This document shows positions 8,632 through 17,638 of a stretch of DNA of 64,000 nucleotides, in pieces; within the stretch, counting starts at the first letter, position 1; each line of letters starts with the position of its first letter. Origin of the DNA: Mangrovihabitans endophyticus (lineage in GTDB: Bacteria; Actinomycetota; Actinomycetes; Mycobacteriales; Micromonosporaceae). The DNA lies in NCBI RefSeq assembly GCF_014646155.1, contig NZ_BMMX01000023.1, positions 1-64,000 on the forward strand. Direction: 5' to 3'. Both the position numbers and the translations under genes were made by a program. The notes under the pieces were generated by a model. That model searched no databases. It was given only the letters and a program-made list of their open reading frames with translations, and was not told the origin of the DNA.

Positions 8632-8805
8632 ACTCGTCGCCGGGTTATTCGTCCTCGTCGCCGGGTTATTCGTCGCCGTCGCCGTCGCTGTTCGTCCTCG
8701 TCGCCGGCGCTGTTCGTCGCCGTCGCCGTCGCTGTTCGTCCTCGTCGCCGGCGCTGTTCGTCGCCGTCGCCGGCGCTGTTCGTCCTCGTCGCCGGCGCTG
8801 TTCGT
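8632..8805. repeat. Degenerate tandem repeat (GTCGCCGGCGCTGTTC-like units)
   Basis: The stretch is built of interleaved copies of TCGTCGCCG, CTGTTCGTCCTCG and CCGGGTTATTCG blocks. Both strands are open, giving Arg/Asp-rich low-complexity peptides, but there is no ribosome-binding site or domain, so I treat it as non-coding repeat between the terminator and the AraC gene. Confidence 0.75.
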
Positions 8806-8878
8806 TCACGGTGCCGCCCCGGCTCGGTAATCAATTGTCAGATCGATGTTGGTTGGTATCGTCGTCGCGGGGGTGGCG

Positions 8879-9850
8879 ATGGGTGCATCCGAGGTCGAAT
8901 GGGCGCGTTTCCGCGATTATCAGCATCTCCTGCACCGGCTGCCCGCCCCGTTGGAGGCGGACGGGAAGCCTTTTCACGGCTTCGGCTACGAGTTCCACTC
9001 CACCGAGCTGGACGACGGTGTCGAACTCGCCGTCAACACTTTGCGGCGGGGGCATCTGCTGGTACGCCGCACCCGCCCCCTGATCCGCCGCTCCGACCCG
9101 GAGGCGTACCGCCTGCTCGTCGTCCTGCGCGGCCGGGCCGACATCACCCAGGACGGCCGGGGTGGCTGCTTCCGGCAGCTCGACCTGGGCTTATATGACA
9201 CGTCGGGACCGTTCGAGGTGTGGCGCCCCGCGGACACCACGCCGTCCACGTTCGCCATGCTCACGGTCTCCCGCAAGCGGCTCGCCGTCCCCCGGGGAGT
9301 ACCCTCCGGCGTGATCGGCGAACCGGTCGCCGGCCGGTGGGGCATCGCGGCCGTGCTGGCCGGTCACCTCCGCGAACTCAGCCGGCAACACCGCCACTAC
9401 ACCGAAGCCGACGCGGCCCGGCTGGCCGGGTGCACCGTGGACCTGTTCGGCGCATTCTTGGCGCACCTGGCGGACGAGCGTTCCGCGCACACCACGGACG
9501 CCTGGCGCCGGTCCCTGTTCGCCCAGGTGCAAACCTTCGCCGAGGCCCGGCTGGACGACCCGGACCTGGGCCCGCAGACCATCGCGGCGGCACACCACAT
9601 TTCCGTACGCTTGCTGCACAAAATCTTCCAGGAGAAGGGACTCAGCGTGTCAGCCTGGATCCGCGACCGGCGACTGGAACGCTGCCGTCGCGACCTGGCG
9701 GACCCGCAACACCACGGCGCGACGGCGTTCAGCATCGCGCTCCGGCGAGGCTTCCGCAGCGAATCCCACTTCAACCGAACCTTCCGGAACGCGTACGGGC
9801 TGACCCCCGGCCAGTGGCGAGACCAGGCCCACTCCGCCCAGTCGCCGTAG
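8879..9850 (+). CDS. AraC family transcriptional regulator
   Basis: A 323-residue regulator. The N-terminal half looks like the AraC-binding-like ligand domain of the FeaR/NitR group (ending about residue 190); the C-terminal about 100 residues form the two helix-turn-helix AraC domain: IAAAHHISVRLLHKIFQEKG, then SVSAWIRDRRLERCRRDL, and the second HTH in RRGFRSESHFNRTFR ending TPGQWR. Start ATG 8879 follows GGGGGTGG closely; a TTG at 8846 is an alternative. No neighbouring operon suggests its target, so the ligand and regulon are unknown. Confidence 0.87.
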   Translation: MGASEVEWARFRDYQHLLHRLPAPLEADGKPFHGFGYEFHSTELDDGVELAVNTLRRGHLLVRRTRPLIRRSDPEAYRLLVVLRGRADITQDGRGGCFRQLDLGLYDTSGPFEVWRPADTTPSTFAMLTVSRKRLAVPRGVPSGVIGEPVAGRWGIAAVLAGHLRELSRQHRHYTEADAARLAGCTVDLFGAFLAHLADERSAHTTDAWRRSLFAQVQTFAEARLDDPDLGPQTIAAAHHISVRLLHKIFQEKGLSVSAWIRDRRLERCRRDLADPQHHGATAFSIALRRGFRSESHFNRTFRNAYGLTPGQWRDQAHSAQSP

Positions 9851-9876
9851 CAGTCACCGGGTGGTCGCAGCCGACA

Positions 9877-10040
9877 CGGCGTCTCCGGGTTGCCGCGCCT
9901 TCGGGCTGCACGGCGTCTCCGGGTTGCTGCGCCTTCGGGCTGCGCGGCGTCTTCGGGCTACACGGCGCGGTTTGGTCGCACGGCGTCGTTCGGTCGCACA
10001 GTGCCGCTTGGTCGCACGGCGCCGTTCGGTCGCGCGGTGC
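9877..10040. repeat. Tandem repeats after the AraC gene (34-bp then 18-bp units)
   Basis: Two 34-bp copies starting with CGGCGTCTCCGGGTTGC at 9877 and 9911 are followed by about five degenerate 18-bp copies of a CGGCGTCGTTCGGTCGCA-like unit. No coding signal. This begins a 1.4-kb gene-free stretch (9851-11292). Confidence 0.75.
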
Positions 10041-10200
10041 GTTGGCCGTGCCGGGCCGGGCAAGACCGGTGCGCTGATGGTCAACCTCCGAGTCGGGCGA
10101 CGCCCGCACGATGGATGCCGATGCACATGAGTCACTACCCGTAGGCGATTCGGCTCCGGCAGTGATAACGGGGGCTGCCGGAGCCCCGCCCCCGCCTCAC

Positions 10201-10322
10201 CCCACGTCCCGCCGCGTCACGCCCCGGTCCCGCCCGGCCTCGCCACGTCTCGCCCCACGTCCCGCCGCGTCACGCCCCGGTCCCGCCCGGCCTCGCCACG
10301 TCTCGCCCCACGTCCCGCCGCG
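10201..10322. repeat. 53-bp tandem direct repeat, about 2.3 copies
   Basis: The unit beginning CCCACGTCCCGCCGCGTC recurs at 10201, 10254 and 10307 with an exact 53-bp period; the third copy is partial. It is C-rich on the + strand and lies in the gene-free stretch after the AraC gene. Confidence 0.85.
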
Positions 10323-10354
10323 TCAATCTCCCTCCCGTCGATCTGAGGAAGCGC

Positions 10355-10473
10355 CCGGCCGTAGCCGGTGGCTGCCACCGTCCACTCGGCCGTAGCGCAG
10401 GGCTGCCACGCCGAGTTCATGACGTCCATAGACGACGGCCGAACGAGCGGTGACAGCCACCGGCTACGGCCGG
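10355..10473. repeat. 20-bp perfect inverted repeat enclosing 79 bp
   Basis: CCGGCCGTAGCCGGTGGCTG at 10355-10374 is the exact reverse complement of 10454-10473. The enclosed 79 bp carry a partial third copy of the arm (CGGCCGTAG near 10388). It may be a small non-autonomous mobile element, or an extruding or transcribed hairpin. Confidence 0.75.
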
Positions 10474-10535
10474 ACCTCACCCGGCCGACACACCCGGGCC
10501 GATACACCCGGCCCTTCACGCCCCCGATCCCCTCG

Positions 10536-10713
10536 CCGCCGCCCCATCCGCCGGCCGCCCCATCCGCCCGCCGGCCCATCCGCCGCCGCCCTCCCTTCGC
10601 CGCCACTCCCTTCGCCGCCGACCTCTTCACCGCCGCCCCCTTCACCGCCGCTCCCATCGCCGCCGCGCCCTTCACCGCCGCGCCCTTCACCGCCGCCCCC
10701 TTCACCGCCGATC
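10536..10713. repeat. 15-bp CCCTTCACCGCCGCx tandem array
   Basis: Pyrimidine-rich degenerate array of CCCTTCACCGCCG and CCCATCCGCCGCC units. Both strands are open, but composition is low-complexity without start signals, so it is not called as a gene. Confidence 0.7.
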
Positions 10714-10775
10714 TCGGGGTTTCTGGTCGGACATACCCGGCAAGCACCCCCAAGTCCCCTCGCGAAGTCCACGAT

Positions 10776-10879
10776 CGCCCCCGCCAGCGCGTCGATCTTG
10801 GATTTTTGGGTCGTATAAGTCGGATAAGCCGTGTCAAAACCGGCACAGGAAGTCCAAGATCGACGCGCTGGCGGGGGCG
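10776..10879. repeat. 27-bp perfect inverted repeat, dispersed intergenic element copy 1
   Basis: The arm at 10776-10802 (core CGCGTCGATCTTGGA) is the exact reverse complement of 10853-10879, with a 50-base loop that is AT-richer than the surroundings. Related but diverged copies with the same GATCTTGGA / TCCAAGATC core lie at 45804-45873, 45899-45967 and near 46138-46187. This is a family of dispersed palindromic intergenic elements. The rest of the gap up to the DUF6082 gene (10880-11292) has a G-rich run and no other feature that I can see. Confidence 0.8.
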
Positions 10880-11292
10880 GGGCGGGGCGGGGCGGGGTCG
10901 ACGCGCTGGCGGCGCGCGGGCGGGGGCGGGGCGGGCGCGCGGGGGCGGGCCATTTGGAGCGCGAATGGGCGTGGCCGTGTGAAAGTCTGTTCGGACCGTG
11001 TCAGAGCCTGCACGAAAACGTTGCGTCAAGAGGCTATCGCCGCGCGAAAGCACGAGAGTGCGCAGTTCGGAACGCGAGAGCGGGCACCTTAGTGACGCAG
11101 GACACAAATGATGCCGGCGACCATGACTCGAATGGCAAGCCGATACGCCCAATGGGCTCTATCGCAGGTCGCCATGCGGCAGGCTGCCACCTGTCTGATC
11201 ATTCTCTATTGGCATGAATGAGGCACGGTGACCATTTGCTCACCGCCAATGTGGAGACTTAATCTGCAGGGAGGTGCGTTTGAGGAGTCCAG

Positions 11293-12036
11293 ATGGCGGC
11301 TGGGGAGCTCCACGGGTTCGCGGCGTCGGATCGCAAGTCCGGAGGCGCGCGGACGCTGACAGCTCTGCTGATCGCCGCGATCGCTTGCCTGGCCGGCGCG
11401 ATGGCCTTTCCGTTCGTCTTGACGGTCCTGTCTGCCGATGAGGACTATTCCGCGGTGGGGAACGTCGGCGAGGGCGCGTCGGCCTTGGTCGCAGGTCTGG
11501 CGCTCATCGTCGTGACGCTGTCGGTGCTCGTGCAATACAAGCATTTGCAGTCGTCGCGAGCCCAGTCGCTGGACGACTTCGGCGACGATCTGATTCTCAT
11601 CGCCATGGAACATCCGCACTTCCGTCAATGCTGGGGTCCGCGCGTCTCCCCCGAGCATATCGACGAGGAACTCTTCTACTATTGCAGCAAGGTCGTCAAG
11701 TTATGGATCCGCTCGTGGCAGCTCGGACGGATCACCGAGCAGCAGGCGCGCGAATACCTGGCCAGGTTCTTCGACAGCGAAGTGCCCCGCAGGTTCTGGG
11801 AACAATACGGCAATTGGCATCTACCACCGACAGGTGCCCATAACCATGAGGAACGCTTCCACGCGATAATGGATGAGGAATATCTGCGCGCCGTCAAGGC
11901 CGGGCCACCCACGCGCCCCTACGAGATGCCGGCCTCAGCGAAGCCGCGCCTCGCGAGCGCCGACACCGTCGATGCGCGCAAGCAACTGGGGGCGTGCGGC
12001 GCAGAGCCGCGCGAGGGCCAACGCCCGATACGGTGA
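11293..12036 (+). CDS. DUF6082-like membrane protein
   Basis: A 247-residue protein with two transmembrane helices (about residues 22-47 and 60-84), then a soluble helical domain with SLDDFGDDLILIAMEHPHF, FYYCSKVVKLW and FFDSEVPRRFWEQ segments. This layout matches the actinobacterial DUF6082 family, whose function is not known. The C-terminal about 40 residues are low-complexity. Start ATG 11293 has GAGGAG 5 bases upstream. It stands alone upstream of the signalling-protein stretch. Confidence 0.65.
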   Translation: MAAGELHGFAASDRKSGGARTLTALLIAAIACLAGAMAFPFVLTVLSADEDYSAVGNVGEGASALVAGLALIVVTLSVLVQYKHLQSSRAQSLDDFGDDLILIAMEHPHFRQCWGPRVSPEHIDEELFYYCSKVVKLWIRSWQLGRITEQQAREYLARFFDSEVPRRFWEQYGNWHLPPTGAHNHEERFHAIMDEEYLRAVKAGPPTRPYEMPASAKPRLASADTVDARKQLGACGAEPREGQRPIR

Positions 12037-12091
12037 TTCGCCCTGCCGGCCCTTGTCGGGAGAGCCGGATCCGAGCATTCTGATCCGCAGA

Positions 12092-12292
12092 TCAGCGGGG
12101 CGGTTCGATGAGCCAATCCCCGGACTTGATGGTGCCGAGGAGGTCCGCCAGGGCGCTCTTGTCGACGACGAGCACCGCCTCAGGGAACCGCGAGTTGCGC
12201 AGGCCGATCTGGTCACCGGCGGGGGCGGCTTCGACACAGTGGTCCCGTCCGACGCATGCCTTGCTGCGGATCCACGAACCGGTAACGCTCAT
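12092..12292 (-). CDS. DUF397 domain protein
   Basis: A 66-residue protein that is entirely a DUF397 domain: an N-terminal GSWIRSKAC segment, CVEAA, then IGLRNSRFPEAVLVVDKSAL and a C-terminal GDWL. DUF397 proteins usually sit next to an XRE-type DNA-binding partner in actinobacteria and act in small regulatory pairs; here no XRE gene is adjacent, so it is an orphan. Start ATG 12292 has AGGAG 9 bases upstream. Confidence 0.8.
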   Translation of the reverse strand: MSVTGSWIRSKACVGRDHCVEAAPAGDQIGLRNSRFPEAVLVVDKSALADLLGTIKSGDWLIEPPR

Positions 12293-12786
12293 CTGGTGCC
12301 GCTCCTGGGCCGTTCCTAGGCCCGGGGGCCGTGTCCTTCATGATCAGGTTGGCTGCGTCGCGCCGCGCCTGAGGCAGAAAACGCCCAGGTCACACGCACG
12401 AGTGAAGCCGCCCCGGCAACGGGACGCCACCGATGCGGGCGCATCCGCCTCCCCCCGTAGCGTATTCGGTACAAACCCCTCGATACCATCCGGATCCCAC
12501 GCATGCCGGGCGACGCCGCTCCCTGGGCGAAGTGAGACCACGCCCGGACGAGCACACCGCACCGGCGCCCGCCGACCCCCGCATGTAAGGACTCTGTTCG
12601 GGTCGCATCAAGAATTGCTCAGCGGCGAGCCTCCACACCGATTCCGCGCTATCGTGTCCCCCTTTTTGGGGACCGCGCAAATAATGACGGTGATGATTAC
12701 CGATGGCACAAATGGGGGAGTAATCACGTCCGGCGGCGTGCATAGCGTTGGCTGGTCCGATTGATTTCTGCAGAGCGGAGAGAGTG
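12293..12786. other. Gene-free interval upstream of DUF4232 lipoprotein gene
   Basis: About 490 bp divergent between the DUF397 gene and the lipoprotein gene. A small palindrome GTCCCC/GGGGAC (12656-12673, 6-bp arms, loop CTTTTT) is visible; the following 90 bp are AT-richer and probably hold the lipoprotein promoter. Open frames here have no ribosome-binding site or domain. Confidence 0.5.
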
Positions 12787-13428
12787 ATGTCCAAGGCGAA
12801 GACGATGGCGCTGGTGTCGGGTGGCCTCCTCGCCGGTACGGCCCTGATGGGGTGCTCCTCATCCGCCACACCGACGCCGGTGTCGGCACCCAGTTCGCTC
12901 GCGGCGGGAACGCCCGTGACCAGCCCCGCGGTCAGTCCCACGGCCACCTCCACGAGCACCGGTGGCGGGGAGGACGGCGACGGGGGCGGCGGCACCGCGA
13001 TGTGCACCGTGGACGACTTGAGCGGCGGCACCAAGTCCGATGAGGGCGGCGGCGCGGCCGGGCACACGGGCAAGTTTCTCATTGTGACGAACATGTCCGA
13101 CTCGGCGTGCGGACTGAAAGGCTTTCCCACTGTGGCATTCTCGGCGGACGCCGAGGGAAAGCAGGTCGGCAGCACCTTCAAGCACATGGACAGCGACACC
13201 CCGGAGAAGATTGTCATCCAGCCGAAGAAGGACGCGTACGTGACGGTGTTGCTGGCCGACACGGGAGCGGAGGGTGACGATTGCCAGCCGACCCAGGTCC
13301 AGGGCTACTCGCTTCGGCTTCCGGGCAGCGACGACAAGCTGATCGTGCAGGGCATGCAGAAGGCGTGCGCGGCGCAGGGCAAGGGCGTGGGCCAGGTAGG
13401 CCCGTTCATCCAGGGCACGCCGGAGTAA
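12787..13428 (+). CDS. DUF4232-like secreted lipoprotein
   Basis: A 213-residue protein with a lipoprotein signal peptide ending in the lipobox LMGC (lipid-modified Cys near residue 23), a Ser/Thr/Pro/Gly-rich linker to about residue 70, and a beta-rich domain with FLIVTNMSDSACGLKGFP, YVTVLL and a closing Cys pair typical of DUF4232 proteins of actinobacteria. Such proteins are exported and membrane-tethered; their function is unknown. Start ATG 12787 follows GGAGAGA. Single gene between the DUF397 gene and the WD40-KAP gene. Confidence 0.8.
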   Translation: MSKAKTMALVSGGLLAGTALMGCSSSATPTPVSAPSSLAAGTPVTSPAVSPTATSTSTGGGEDGDGGGGTAMCTVDDLSGGTKSDEGGGAAGHTGKFLIVTNMSDSACGLKGFPTVAFSADAEGKQVGSTFKHMDSDTPEKIVIQPKKDAYVTVLLADTGAEGDDCQPTQVQGYSLRLPGSDDKLIVQGMQKACAAQGKGVGQVGPFIQGTPE

Positions 13429-13749
13429 CGAGCACACCGAGCCAGCGGCCACCCGAGCCGGCGGCCACCCGAGGGTCGCCGGCCGGACGCACTCGCCGGC
13501 ATCCAGTCATTTTGAGTAAGTCGCATCGACGGATGAGTAACAATCGACCGGCGGCATGAGAAAATTCCACCATCGCCGGTCCGCGCTTGCGTCGGAGTCC
13601 GCGCACGTGCCGAAATCCGCCAAGGCCGACATCCCCAATTAGTCGGATTCGGCGCGGATCTTCGGGCTGGGCCTCGATGGTGGCGACGGTTGACACGACC
13701 GGTTTCAATGGTCGCTACCCCCTTTCCCGAACGCTTCCGGAGCGGATCC
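13429..13749. other. Intergenic region upstream of the WD40-KAP gene
   Basis: About 320 bp. It opens with a 16-17-bp direct repeat (GAGCCxGCGGCCACCC, near 13438-13472), then moderately lower-GC sequence. An in-frame TTG at 13690 and an ATG at 13708 are alternative starts for the following gene. No clear promoter hexamers seen. Confidence 0.4.
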
Positions 13750-16700
13750 ATGCCCGAGCAGATCAGAGCATTGGCGTCCCTGGTGCTGGATCATGAAAGG
13801 GTTGTCCTGGCCGCGTTGACCGCTTCGCGGGTTGTCTTCTACGACACCAATGGCCACGCGCTGTCCGATCCGGCGCCGCTATCGGTGGGGCCGGTCAACG
13901 CGATGACGGTGGTGTCGCACGAGGGTCGGGACGCGCTGGCCACCGGGGGCGGGGGCACGGGCATTCGCCTGTGGACGGGGCACGCCTCGACGGAGCATGT
14001 GCGCCTCGACGACACCGTCGGCGACGTCACGGCGATGCGCCAGTTGACGCTGGCCACGGGGCGGCGGGTGCTCGCGGTGGGAACCGCGGACGGTTCGGTG
14101 CTCGGGCTGGATCTGACGAGTCTGGCCTGGATGGACCTGCCGGTCGATGCGGGCCTCCAGGCGATTTTCGCCCTGTCCGCGGTTTCCCTGCCGCAGCGGG
14201 ACGGGCTCGTTTCCCCACCGCAGCGGGACGGGCTCCTTGCGGTGGCCGGCGAGGACCGCGCGATCCGCGTCTGCGACCTGGCGTCCGGTCACATTCTCAG
14301 CGTCTATTCTTCGGCGCACGACCACGCCATCCGAGCGCTGGCATTCATCCCGGACGGCGCAGACCCGGCAAGCAGCGGTCCGAATGGTGGCGCGGACGGC
14401 CGGCTCGTGTCGGCCGACGATGACGGGTGCATCAAGCTGTGGCGTCTCGGCGATCACCTGGAATTGATCCGCGAGTTCGAGCACCGGCACCACCAATCCG
14501 TCTCCTCGCTCGCCATCATGCCGGGGATCGGCGGCGAGGAGGCCACGCTTTTCTCGGCCGGACGCGACGAGGTCATTCTGCCCTGGAAGCTTGACGGGTC
14601 GCCGGTTGATCCCCCGCTGATCGGGCACATCGGCTCGGTGACGGCGGTCGTGGCGGTGGTGACTCCGCACGGCGACCGGGTTCTGGCGTCGGCCGGGCTG
14701 GAGGGGAAGGTCCGCCGCTGGAACGCCGACTCGGACCGGTCGCAGTTTCCCACCGAGTCGATCGGGCGGATCCATTCGCTCACCACCGTGCTCGACGGCG
14801 ACGAGTTGCTGCTTGCCGCCTCGGGCGACGACGGCCGGATCAGGGTGCGCGACCGCGCGGCCACGCCGGAGCGGTCGGTCCCGCTGCCCGGCAAGCATGA
14901 CGGGTCGGCGTTCCGCGTCGCCTGCCTGCCGGACCGACTGCCCGGCGCGGGGCTCGTCTCGGTCGGCGAGGACGGCACGATGCTGTGCTGGGCGGACCTG
15001 GCCGCCGAACCGAGGGTCCTGGCCGCGGGTCTGGGCAAGTTGTTCTCGGTCTGCGACGTCGAACTGCCCAGCGGCGCCCCCGGCATCGCCTGCGCCGGGG
15101 AACGGGGCGTCTTCGTGCTGGATCCGGCCGATCCCGAGGCGACCGCCGAGCTGATCTTCGCCGGCCACAGCTATGCCCTGGTCAGTGGGGAGCTGACGGA
15201 CCGCAGCCAGGGCGTGGCCGCCGCGGGTCGGGACGGCGTCGTGCGGCTGCTGAACCCGGCGAAGGAGGAGCCCGTCGAGACGTGGATCGGGCACGACGGG
15301 CCGGTGCGGTGCCTGGCGAAGGTGTCGCGGCCGGGCGAACGTAACAGCCTGCTGTCCGCGGGCACCGACGGGACGGTGCGGATCTGGGACACCCGCACCG
15401 GCAGCCGCATCCTGGCCCAGCACGACGGCACCGTCTTGGACATGACCGTCGTGAGCCTCCCGGACGGGCGGCAGATGCTGCTGTCCAGCGGGGAGGGCGG
15501 CAAGGTGATGTGCCTCGACCTCAACGCCATCAAGGACGCGGAACCCGTACGTACGGAATTGTCGGTCGTTTCCGCGCTGTGCCCGGTGCCGGACGGCGGT
15601 GCCATGCGGGCCGCCCTGGGCAGTGTCGACGGGAAGATCCGGCTGGCCACGTTCTCCGCGACGTACGGCGACATGCGGTTCCGCGGCGCCTCCGACCGCG
15701 CGGTGCAGCACGACCGTTTCTACCGCAAGAACCTCATCGCCGAGATGATGAGCATCCTGCTGCACACCTCGGAGGAATCACACGAGGCCGGCCCGACGGT
15801 GCTGGCCGCCGAGGGCGCCTGGGGGTCGGGCAAGAGCAGCATGCTCGCGGTGCTCCGCCGGGAGCTGGACGAGCTGGACCGGGAGAAGTCGGCGCGGGAG
15901 GGCGCGCCGGCCGGGCGGCCACGGTTGCCCCGCCTGACCGCCGCCCGCGCGGACGTGCTGCTGGGGCGCCCCTCGCCGGGCAGTCGTCGCGTCAACTCCC
16001 GGGTGGACAGTTTGACCAAGCCGCAGCGGCGGCGGCTGGTCACCGCCTGGTTCAATCCGTGGGCGCACCAGACGAGCGAGCAGATCTGGGCCGGGCTGGC
16101 CCAGTCGATCCTGGAGGCCGCCGGCGCGGCCCTGCATCCCGCGCGGGGCGACCGGGACTGGTATTGGCTGAGCCGCAACCGGCGCCACAGCCAGACCCGC
16201 CACCTGCGGTGGGCGCTGCGGCGACGGACGCTGTCGCCGCTGCTGGCCGTCGTCGTGGCCGCGCTGCTGGTGCCGGTGCTCGCCAAGCTCATCGACCCGG
16301 ACCTGGAGTGGAACCTGCTCGGGCACGACGTGCTCGGCGCGCAGGTGGCGATGGTGGCCGCCGCCGCGGCTCTCGCCGTGGGGCTGCTGCACTCGCTGCT
16401 GCGCTATTACACCGGGCACGCCTCCCGATGGCTGCCGTCCGAATTGTTCGCCGGCCCGCTGCCCAGCGGGGGTCAGAGCGTCACCGGCGCCGGGCTCGCG
16501 GATCCCATCCGCGATCCGCTGTACCGGGCCCGCGCCGGTTACCTCTACCTTGCCCAGCATGACGTGGCGAACGTTCTGCAGGACCTGGGCACGGCCGGGG
16601 TGGAACTCGTCGTGTTCGTCGACGACCTGGACCGGTGCAATCCCACGACCACCGCCGAGGTGCTGGAGGCCATCAACCTGTTCCTGTCCGGCCAGTTGCC

Positions 16701-17622
16701 GAGCACGCGTTTCGTGCTGGGGCTGGATCCGAACGTGGTCGCCGCCCAGTTGGACAGCACGTACGCGGGCCTGGCGGCACGGCACGCCATCAGCAGCGAG
16801 GACCCCTCCCCCGGATGGACGTTCCTGCGCAAACTCGTTCAGCTTCCGGTCGTCCTGCCGCGGTTGAGCGACGCCACCCTCGACCGGTTGATGTCCGACC
16901 TGCTGCAACCGGCGATCACCGACGGCCCTGCGCCTCCGGGCGCGCCGGGGCAGGCCGTGGCCGGGTCCGGCTCCGACGGCGCGCTGCCCCCGGACGGCGC
17001 GGGCGAGCCGGACGGCGACCCCGGTGACGCCCCCGCGGCGAGCGACGCGCCCGCCCCGGCCGGTTCGGACGGCGAGCCGGCGACCGGGAGCCCGGCGGAG
17101 TACGGGTCGGGCGAACCGCTGCCGGTCTGCAGCCAGGTGGCGCGGGACCGGCACCCGCTGGTGCGTACGCTGCTCGACGAACGCATCCGGCAGCAGCCGG
17201 AACGCTCACCCCGGGACATCAAGCGCCTGCTGACGGTCTGGCAGTTTTACGTACGCGTCCTGGACCGCCTGGCCGACGCCAGCCAGGCCACCGGGGACAA
17301 CGTGGTGGTCCGTGCACGGAACCTGGTCGTCTTCGCCGAGATCATCACGCGGTGGCCGGCCTTGTGCAGCCGGCTGCAGGCAGCGGCGCCCGCACCGGCG
17401 GCGGCCGTCGCGGATGCCGCCGCGGCGGGTCCTGCGGCACCGGACTGGCGGGCGCTCGACGAACTCGCCCGCGTCGCCAGGGATCATTTCGCCTGGGACG
17501 ACGCCCTCGTGCGTCTCGGTCTGGACGGGGAGACGGACCGGGAGGCGACGCGGCACCTGCGGCAGATCCTGCGCGACTATGAGGGCGCCGCGGTGGCCGA
17601 GCTGGCCCGTCGCGTGTGGTGA
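13750..17622 (+). CDS. WD40-KAP P-loop NTPase with membrane insert
   Basis: A 1290-residue protein. Residues about 30-640 form degenerate WD40 beta-propeller repeats (many GxxxGxVRxWD-like ends such as DGTVRIWDTRTG). Then follows a KAP-family NTPase: Walker A GAWGSGKSS at about 689-697, the FNPWAHQTSEQIW segment typical of KAP, two transmembrane helices inserted at about 830-890, and Walker B VVFVDDLDRC at about 954-963 followed by FVLGLDPNVV. A Pro/Ala/Gly-rich linker (about 1055-1115) interrupts the C-terminal region, which ends with the RSPRDIKRLL segment. KAP NTPases are membrane-tethered signalling STAND-like ATPases; a WD40 sensor fused to one suggests ligand-triggered assembly. I chose ATG 13750 (GGAG 7 bases upstream). 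Confidence 0.87.
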   Translation: MPEQIRALASLVLDHERVVLAALTASRVVFYDTNGHALSDPAPLSVGPVNAMTVVSHEGRDALATGGGGTGIRLWTGHASTEHVRLDDTVGDVTAMRQLTLATGRRVLAVGTADGSVLGLDLTSLAWMDLPVDAGLQAIFALSAVSLPQRDGLVSPPQRDGLLAVAGEDRAIRVCDLASGHILSVYSSAHDHAIRALAFIPDGADPASSGPNGGADGRLVSADDDGCIKLWRLGDHLELIREFEHRHHQSVSSLAIMPGIGGEEATLFSAGRDEVILPWKLDGSPVDPPLIGHIGSVTAVVAVVTPHGDRVLASAGLEGKVRRWNADSDRSQFPTESIGRIHSLTTVLDGDELLLAASGDDGRIRVRDRAATPERSVPLPGKHDGSAFRVACLPDRLPGAGLVSVGEDGTMLCWADLAAEPRVLAAGLGKLFSVCDVELPSGAPGIACAGERGVFVLDPADPEATAELIFAGHSYALVSGELTDRSQGVAAAGRDGVVRLLNPAKEEPVETWIGHDGPVRCLAKVSRPGERNSLLSAGTDGTVRIWDTRTGSRILAQHDGTVLDMTVVSLPDGRQMLLSSGEGGKVMCLDLNAIKDAEPVRTELSVVSALCPVPDGGAMRAALGSVDGKIRLATFSATYGDMRFRGASDRAVQHDRFYRKNLIAEMMSILLHTSEESHEAGPTVLAAEGAWGSGKSSMLAVLRRELDELDREKSAREGAPAGRPRLPRLTAARADVLLGRPSPGSRRVNSRVDSLTKPQRRRLVTAWFNPWAHQTSEQIWAGLAQSILEAAGAALHPARGDRDWYWLSRNRRHSQTRHLRWALRRRTLSPLLAVVVAALLVPVLAKLIDPDLEWNLLGHDVLGAQVAMVAAAAALAVGLLHSLLRYYTGHASRWLPSELFAGPLPSGGQSVTGAGLADPIRDPLYRARAGYLYLAQHDVANVLQDLGTAGVELVVFVDDLDRCNPTTTAEVLEAINLFLSGQLPSTRFVLGLDPNVVAAQLDSTYAGLAARHAISSEDPSPGWTFLRKLVQLPVVLPRLSDATLDRLMSDLLQPAITDGPAPPGAPGQAVAGSGSDGALPPDGAGEPDGDPGDAPAASDAPAPAGSDGEPATGSPAEYGSGEPLPVCSQVARDRHPLVRTLLDERIRQQPERSPRDIKRLLTVWQFYVRVLDRLADASQATGDNVVVRARNLVVFAEIITRWPALCSRLQAAAPAPAAAVADAAAAGPAAPDWRALDELARVARDHFAWDDALVRLGLDGETDREATRHLRQILRDYEGAAVAELARRVW

Positions 17623-17638
17623 CGCGGCGGGGTGCCGG

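Noticed and set aside
8448..8834. Arg-rich minus-strand frame after the surface-protein gene
   Set aside because: Encoded by the degenerate tandem repeat and overlapping a strong terminator.
10355..10473. Insertion sequence
   Set aside because: The inverted repeats are IS-like but only 79 bp lie between them, and no transposase is present; recorded as a repeat only.
10217..11152. Minus-strand frame over the repeat-rich gap
   Set aside because: Mostly translated tandem repeats (KGAAVKGAA type); no ribosome-binding site or conserved core.
13879..15765. Minus-strand frame of 628 codons inside the WD40 part of the KAP gene
   Set aside because: Its apparent periodicity only mirrors the WD40 repeats of the sense strand.
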